This document shows, in pieces, positions 50,601-56,600 of a stretch of DNA of 64,000 nucleotides (positions are counted from its first letter, which is position 1; each line of letters starts with the position of its first letter). The notes under the pieces are model-generated. The model was not told the DNA's origin, ran no database searches, and was given only the letters and a program-made list of their open reading frames with translations. A program made the translations under genes and the position numbers. The stretch is from Leuctra nigra (lineage: Eukaryota; Arthropoda; Insecta; Plecoptera; Leuctridae), in the NCBI GenBank assembly GCA_934045905.1, contig OW203773.1:22927246-22991245 (forward strand), written 5' to 3'.

Positions 50601-53600
50601 TACTCAGATGTTGCAATTAGTGGTGGGTTTGATCCTTTTTTGGCTGTAGACTCTGGACTTAGAAGGCAATTTTACTACCATATTAAGTATTAACATAAAA
50701 TCACATAGGACTTGGGTTGAACTTTATGCTGATTAATAAACGCGTATTATTATGGAATATGTTGAAACTATTTCATTTGATAAATATAAAAAAACGATAT
50801 TGAATGCATTAATTGAACATTTTTATGATAATTATAATGAAATAATGTTTTACACTTCTGCAAATTCGTAGAGTGATTCCATTTCTGCTGCAATTGTGTC
50901 AAGGTAAGTCCACTTGCTACAAAGTATTATATGGATATTGAAATAAAACAGATTAATTATTAAATAATATCTCATCATCGGTCAGATTTTTTTCCCGCCA
51001 ACGGTCTGTTTGGGCGGTTTTAGAGCTAAATTCAAAAAATAATTTTCCGTATTTGGCAAACGGTTATGAATATCGAAAAATCAATAGGGTGACATGTATG
51101 GAACCATTATCTATAATTTTCATCGCTTACTGTCATAACTTTGCTCCTTCAGTGTGGTCAGCATTTGTCGGGCACGAAAACGTTCCGTCGCTCGTCCGTC
51201 GCTCGCACGGAGCGTTCGTGCCCGACAAATGTCCGACATGAACTATATTTCCATAGTCCGAGACTTATTGTGTAGAATTACAAGTTTATACAACAAATTA
51301 TTTTCAATGTTAGAATTGATAACAATTCACGGTAGTTATACAATTTAGGCATCTAGATGAGGTACTATACTAATAATAATTTTTTATTTTTTGCAGCAAC
51401 GAATTTAATTAAAATTTCTTAATTAAATATGGCTACCTTCAAATTGTTAGCGGTTGTATTGCTGATAGCTGCTTGTGTAAGTAAGTATATTGAAAAGATA
51501 GCAGATAATAAAAATCAGTTACAAGCTATATTTGCAGTTAGAATTAAGAGTAGCGGTTACAGTATATTTTATTTCTATTCATTCTCGCTTTTAAAAGGAT
51601 GTAAAATTTAAAAATGGGTAGCCTCAACTTCAATGATGCTGTAAATATGTTTGAAAAATTCCAACGTTCATTAGGACTTGTGAGAGTCAAAATGTACTGA
51701 TCGAATTTTTTAAGTAAGGTGTGGCCAGTTTTGGTTTTGCTTTCTTTATGTTATTTAGAGACAGAAATGCGTGCTACTTTACTCATACAAACACTGCATT
51801 TCATATACAATATTAGCTAAGATAACTGGCTTATGAACACTTGGCAAAGAAAATGGTATTTGAAGAAAACGATTGGCTGGACAAGATTATATGACATCAT
51901 TAGAAAAGTCAATATTAGTAGGCGAGTTCTCCATTGATTTGATTGTCAACAAACCAGCCAATCCGTTTCGTACAAATACCGTTTTTATTTCGGCAAAGTT
52001 CTCGTGTCTAGATTTTGAGATATTGTAGTTTTAAATTCCTATTTTTAACATGTAGTCTTATCAAGGCCAATAAAATCATGACGATTTCCATGCTATTTTT
52101 GAGTTTTGAATTTTACTGAGGTTTAACATTTTTTTTTTAAAGCTGATTTCTAGATAGATAGTTGGACATTCTATTAGGGAAATAATTGAAAACAATACCA
52201 ACGTGTGCTATTTTAAAAGTTATCAACCAAAAACAAAATGATTTCCCTATACCTCCTGTGTTAGTGTTTTGTTCATTCTCAGAAGGCAATAAATTGAAAC
52301 CTCGCTGTAAGACAGGAGTTGCAAGTTAAATGACATTTTATGATTCTCTTATACTTAAATGTAGTTAAAATGTAGGAAAACGTTTTTTGAACTTGTATTT
52401 TCAAGATTTTTTTGTATAATATGTATATCATGATGAAGCCGCCTTAATATAAAAACATTTCACAGTTTCCAGTCCCCTTTGGAAGCCGCCCGAAATATCA
52501 GACATGACAGTCATAAAACTAACCGGAATAATGAAGCGTAATGAATGGTCAAAGATTATGGAAGTTCTGGATGCGAACAAAGATAAGAGGATTGGTGTAA
52601 CAGAAGGTATGAAAAACATGAAGAAACTCGTCGACCAGAAGCTTGCCAAGAAAATGCTAACTAAAAAGCAACTTGAAGAATTCGACTTGGATAAAAACGG
52701 ATTCATTGAAAAAGAAGAACTTATCAAAGCCAGGGATGAGTTAATTGAGCAGTTGCGTACGGATAAGCCCCCAAAAAGGAAAGTAAAACCAGGACCTAAA
52801 GATCAGCCGCCGAAGGAAGGTAAACAGACTCCCAAAAGTGCCTAAAGGGGGAACCCGACCAATAGAAACAAGCCCATCTTTTCTTGGATAGATGCATTTT
52901 ATGGTTGTAGGATTTTTACCGTGCGAGGTTTTGTAGACGGGGAAAAGAACGTTTTACAGCCATTTCTTGTTTCGTTTTATAGGCGCCAGCAGTTTTCTGC
53001 CAGGAAGATCAAAGCAATTAAGGGTAGGGGGGAGGGGGGCGAACTCACCTAAGGTGATTTTGACACTTTAAAAACAATTTTTTTGAAAAGTTCTATGGTG
53101 CATTTCGATTTACTTTTTGTATGTTCTAAATTACCTATTCAAATGAAAATGTGTCTATTTTTTAAAATTATTTTCTGTGGCCTCCATTAAGGTTTTTGGT
53201 TATTTTGAATATGATCGTGATATAAATCAAAGTTTAAAATTTTTAGGACTAAAGTTGTCGATCCATGGAAAAATATTATATTTAAAATTCATACTTAAAT
53301 TCACATGTTCACTGGAATTTCCATGCAAATCTCGTGAACCTGCCACCTGGCATGTCACTTGTCGTTTCACTTCAAAAAAATTGAGAAATATTTATGTCGG
53401 GGATATTTTCTCTATGGATGTATGTAATGTTGAATTAATTATATTTACTTTGTCAAATTAAGTGCAAAATACAAAATATAAAATTGTATTTATTATAACA
53501 ATACTATTTAATATACTATTATTTAAATTCATGCTAGGAAAAACCTTCGCCTGTTATCGGTAAAACCTACAATTGTATGTGAATATTTGAAAAATACGAA

Positions 53601-56600
53601 ATTATATCGAAATAGATTGAAAAATACGAAGTGTGAAATATATTGAATACGCAAAATATTTGTAAAAAATTCGCTCTGTCTTGTTTTTTTCAGACAAGAA
53701 GAAGCAGTGGGCTAAAATTATCCAAGTTCTGGACACAAACAAAGATGGAAGGATTGGTTTGATTGAAGGTATGAAAAACATGAAGAAACTTGTCGACCAG
53801 AAGATCGCCAAGACAATATTAACTAGAAAACAGCTTGAAGAGTTCGACCTGGATAAAGACGGGTTCATTGCAAAGGATGAACTTCGTAAAGCCAGGGATA
53901 AGTTCATGAAGCAGTTGGGTATGGAGAAGCCTCCAGTAGAGGAAGTAGCACCAGTACCAACGGAAGAACCAAAGAAAGGTAAAACATACTACCAAAAGGG
54001 CAGCTAAATTGGACATCTGGATCATTACACTTAATATCGCGATTTTCACTCTAACACCACTCTGGACCACTAAGAAATCGGATGATTTTCAAGCAAGCGG
54101 AGCGAGCGTCTCCACTTGAAACTTTTCGCTCGAATATCTGCTTTTTTGTCTGTGTATGCATCTCGCGTCTCCTGCCAAACGAAGTAACGGATCAGGCAAT
54201 TTTTTCACAAAACTTCCTATTACTATTCTGGTTGTGGTTGGAATGATTTTCAGCAAGTTCGATCCATTGGTTTCATTGGAAATTGGATTTATGTTGTTTA
54301 GGTAACATTACCATTGCAACGAAATTTTCTAAGCGAAAGTTTATAAAATACCTATTGGAACATGATGAATGTAATGTCTGTAGTACTTCCTGGGGACTGT
54401 GGTATTTGTTTTTAAAATTGACATTTCGTCTATGATATTGGAGGTTATTCAACCATGATTTACCAGAACAGGTTTATAGCCGTGAGGGCAATTCGTCTAT
54501 AATTACCGTGATAATTCAGAGATTATTTACGGAATTTCATGTAGATCATGTTTAGATGTTCTGTACATCCGTGCTCGCTTATCAACGCGTTACACCAAGC
54601 GTTTTCCTAGTCATAGTTTTAAAAAGTGTTATCCTTAAGAGTTTATCCAATTTCACCAAAGCATCTACAGTCGGGAACAAGGAATGATGAACCCCTGGAA
54701 GGTCTTCCACCCCTACTGAACCTTCCCCCACCAGCTCCACGCTGTCGAGTTGAAAACTTGTCCTACAAACAAGACTTGTCAAAGCATTATTAAAATGGGT
54801 CACCTCCTGCCACATCAAATATTATTTTATTGCGTTTTTGGTCTAAACGATTTACTTTTTGTCATATTATTATACGAAATAATTATTCTTATCAAGCCAT
54901 TATTAAATTTAAAAAATTTCAGTGTTTGACCAAACAAGCATTATTACTTAGAATTGATAACTTTACTCAGTAGTTAGGTCGAAGAATGACCATTATTTAA
55001 ATTTTAAAAATTATAATTTTAAATACCTTTATTTATTACATTTTAAATAAATATTTTTATACATTTAATTAAATTTAAATATTAAACTTTTAATTAAACT
55101 TAAAATTTAAATTAAGTTACTTTTATAATACGACAAAAAACAAATAATTATTACAAAAACGCATTAAGGACAGGTAGGAGCAAACTTTAATGGTGTCTGA
55201 TTAACTGTCTTTTGGATTTTATTGAACTGTTTCAATAATTTTGAAGCATCTGATTGGCTGTGCCGCCAATTTAGTCCAATATTTAGTTAATCCAGCAAAA
55301 TTTAACTTTATTTCCGAACCTAAGGAATGTACCTTATGAGGTTGAAAGATGTCAACCCAATACAATGAAGCATTGACATGTTTTATTTGTTCGACGAGAT
55401 TTCTACTCGCTACTCGCTAGCGTGGCAGTTGAAACGGTTCAAAAGGCCCTAAGACTAAGGCCTGAAGTACCTGAGGTTCATCATTCGTTGACCCCGAATG
55501 TAGCCCTGCTCTAGCTCTGTATTAGAGGATAATAATATTAATTAAGGGTCCAGAAGGTTATGCCTAATCAATAGAAGGTATGTGCCAATCTTTCTACCGA
55601 ATAGATGCATTTAATTATTTAATAAAACTATAATTCAAAATAACAATATACTTGATGGTAAAATACACTATTTTCACACCAAAAAGTGAAAACTTTCATT
55701 CATAAATATGAAATTCACAAAGATTTTTAATTTCATATTAATGAAAATGTAGACTTTTGAGATTGAAAATAGTGCGTTTCCCCAACATATTATATTTCGA
55801 CATTTTGAAATATAGTATTTTTAACCGCTTTAAAAAATGCTTTTGCATATTCCCTATTGTAAACGGGATATTTTTTTCAGACAATAAGAAGCAGTGGGCA
55901 AAAATTATAGAAGTTCTGGATACAAATAAAGATGGAAGGATTGGTTTGATTGAAGGTATCAAAAACATGAAGAAACTGGTCGACCAGAAGCTTGCTAAGA
56001 AAATGCTCACTAAAAATCAACTTGAAGAATTCGATTTGAATAAAGACGGATTCATTGCAAAAGAAGAACTTGTTAAAGCCAGATACAAGTTCATTGAACA
56101 GTTGGGTATGGATAAGCCCTCAAAAAAGGGTGTAATACAAAAGACCCATGCTGTAGGAGGTACAGGAGCGTAAACTTAGGTTTTTTAAAATTAAAGTTGA
56201 GGTAAATCTATTTAATGGCATTAACTTGAAATTATTTCTAAGACATCTCTCATGTCCATGTTCAAAATAAATCGTGTTACTTACTTACTTCATTCATTTG
56301 AATAATATTGAAAATTTTTATATAAAAATCCTTAATTGTTTAATTTAGATGTCAATAAATTTATGATGAATCCTGACAAATGGGAAAAAATAAATATTTC
56401 GAAGAATTTTCTGACAGTAAAATTCTTTGTCATTTTAGCTTTAGGTATCTACAACCTTTACCACTATCTGTATCTAATTATCGATATTGTTTATTTAACT
56501 TTAATAAACCTTTGGACTACAAACAGCGTGCGAAAAAGATCGTTTTGATTTCCGCCAATTTAGGAAAATAAGTGAGAGACAGATTTTGTTTGAACAGTGT

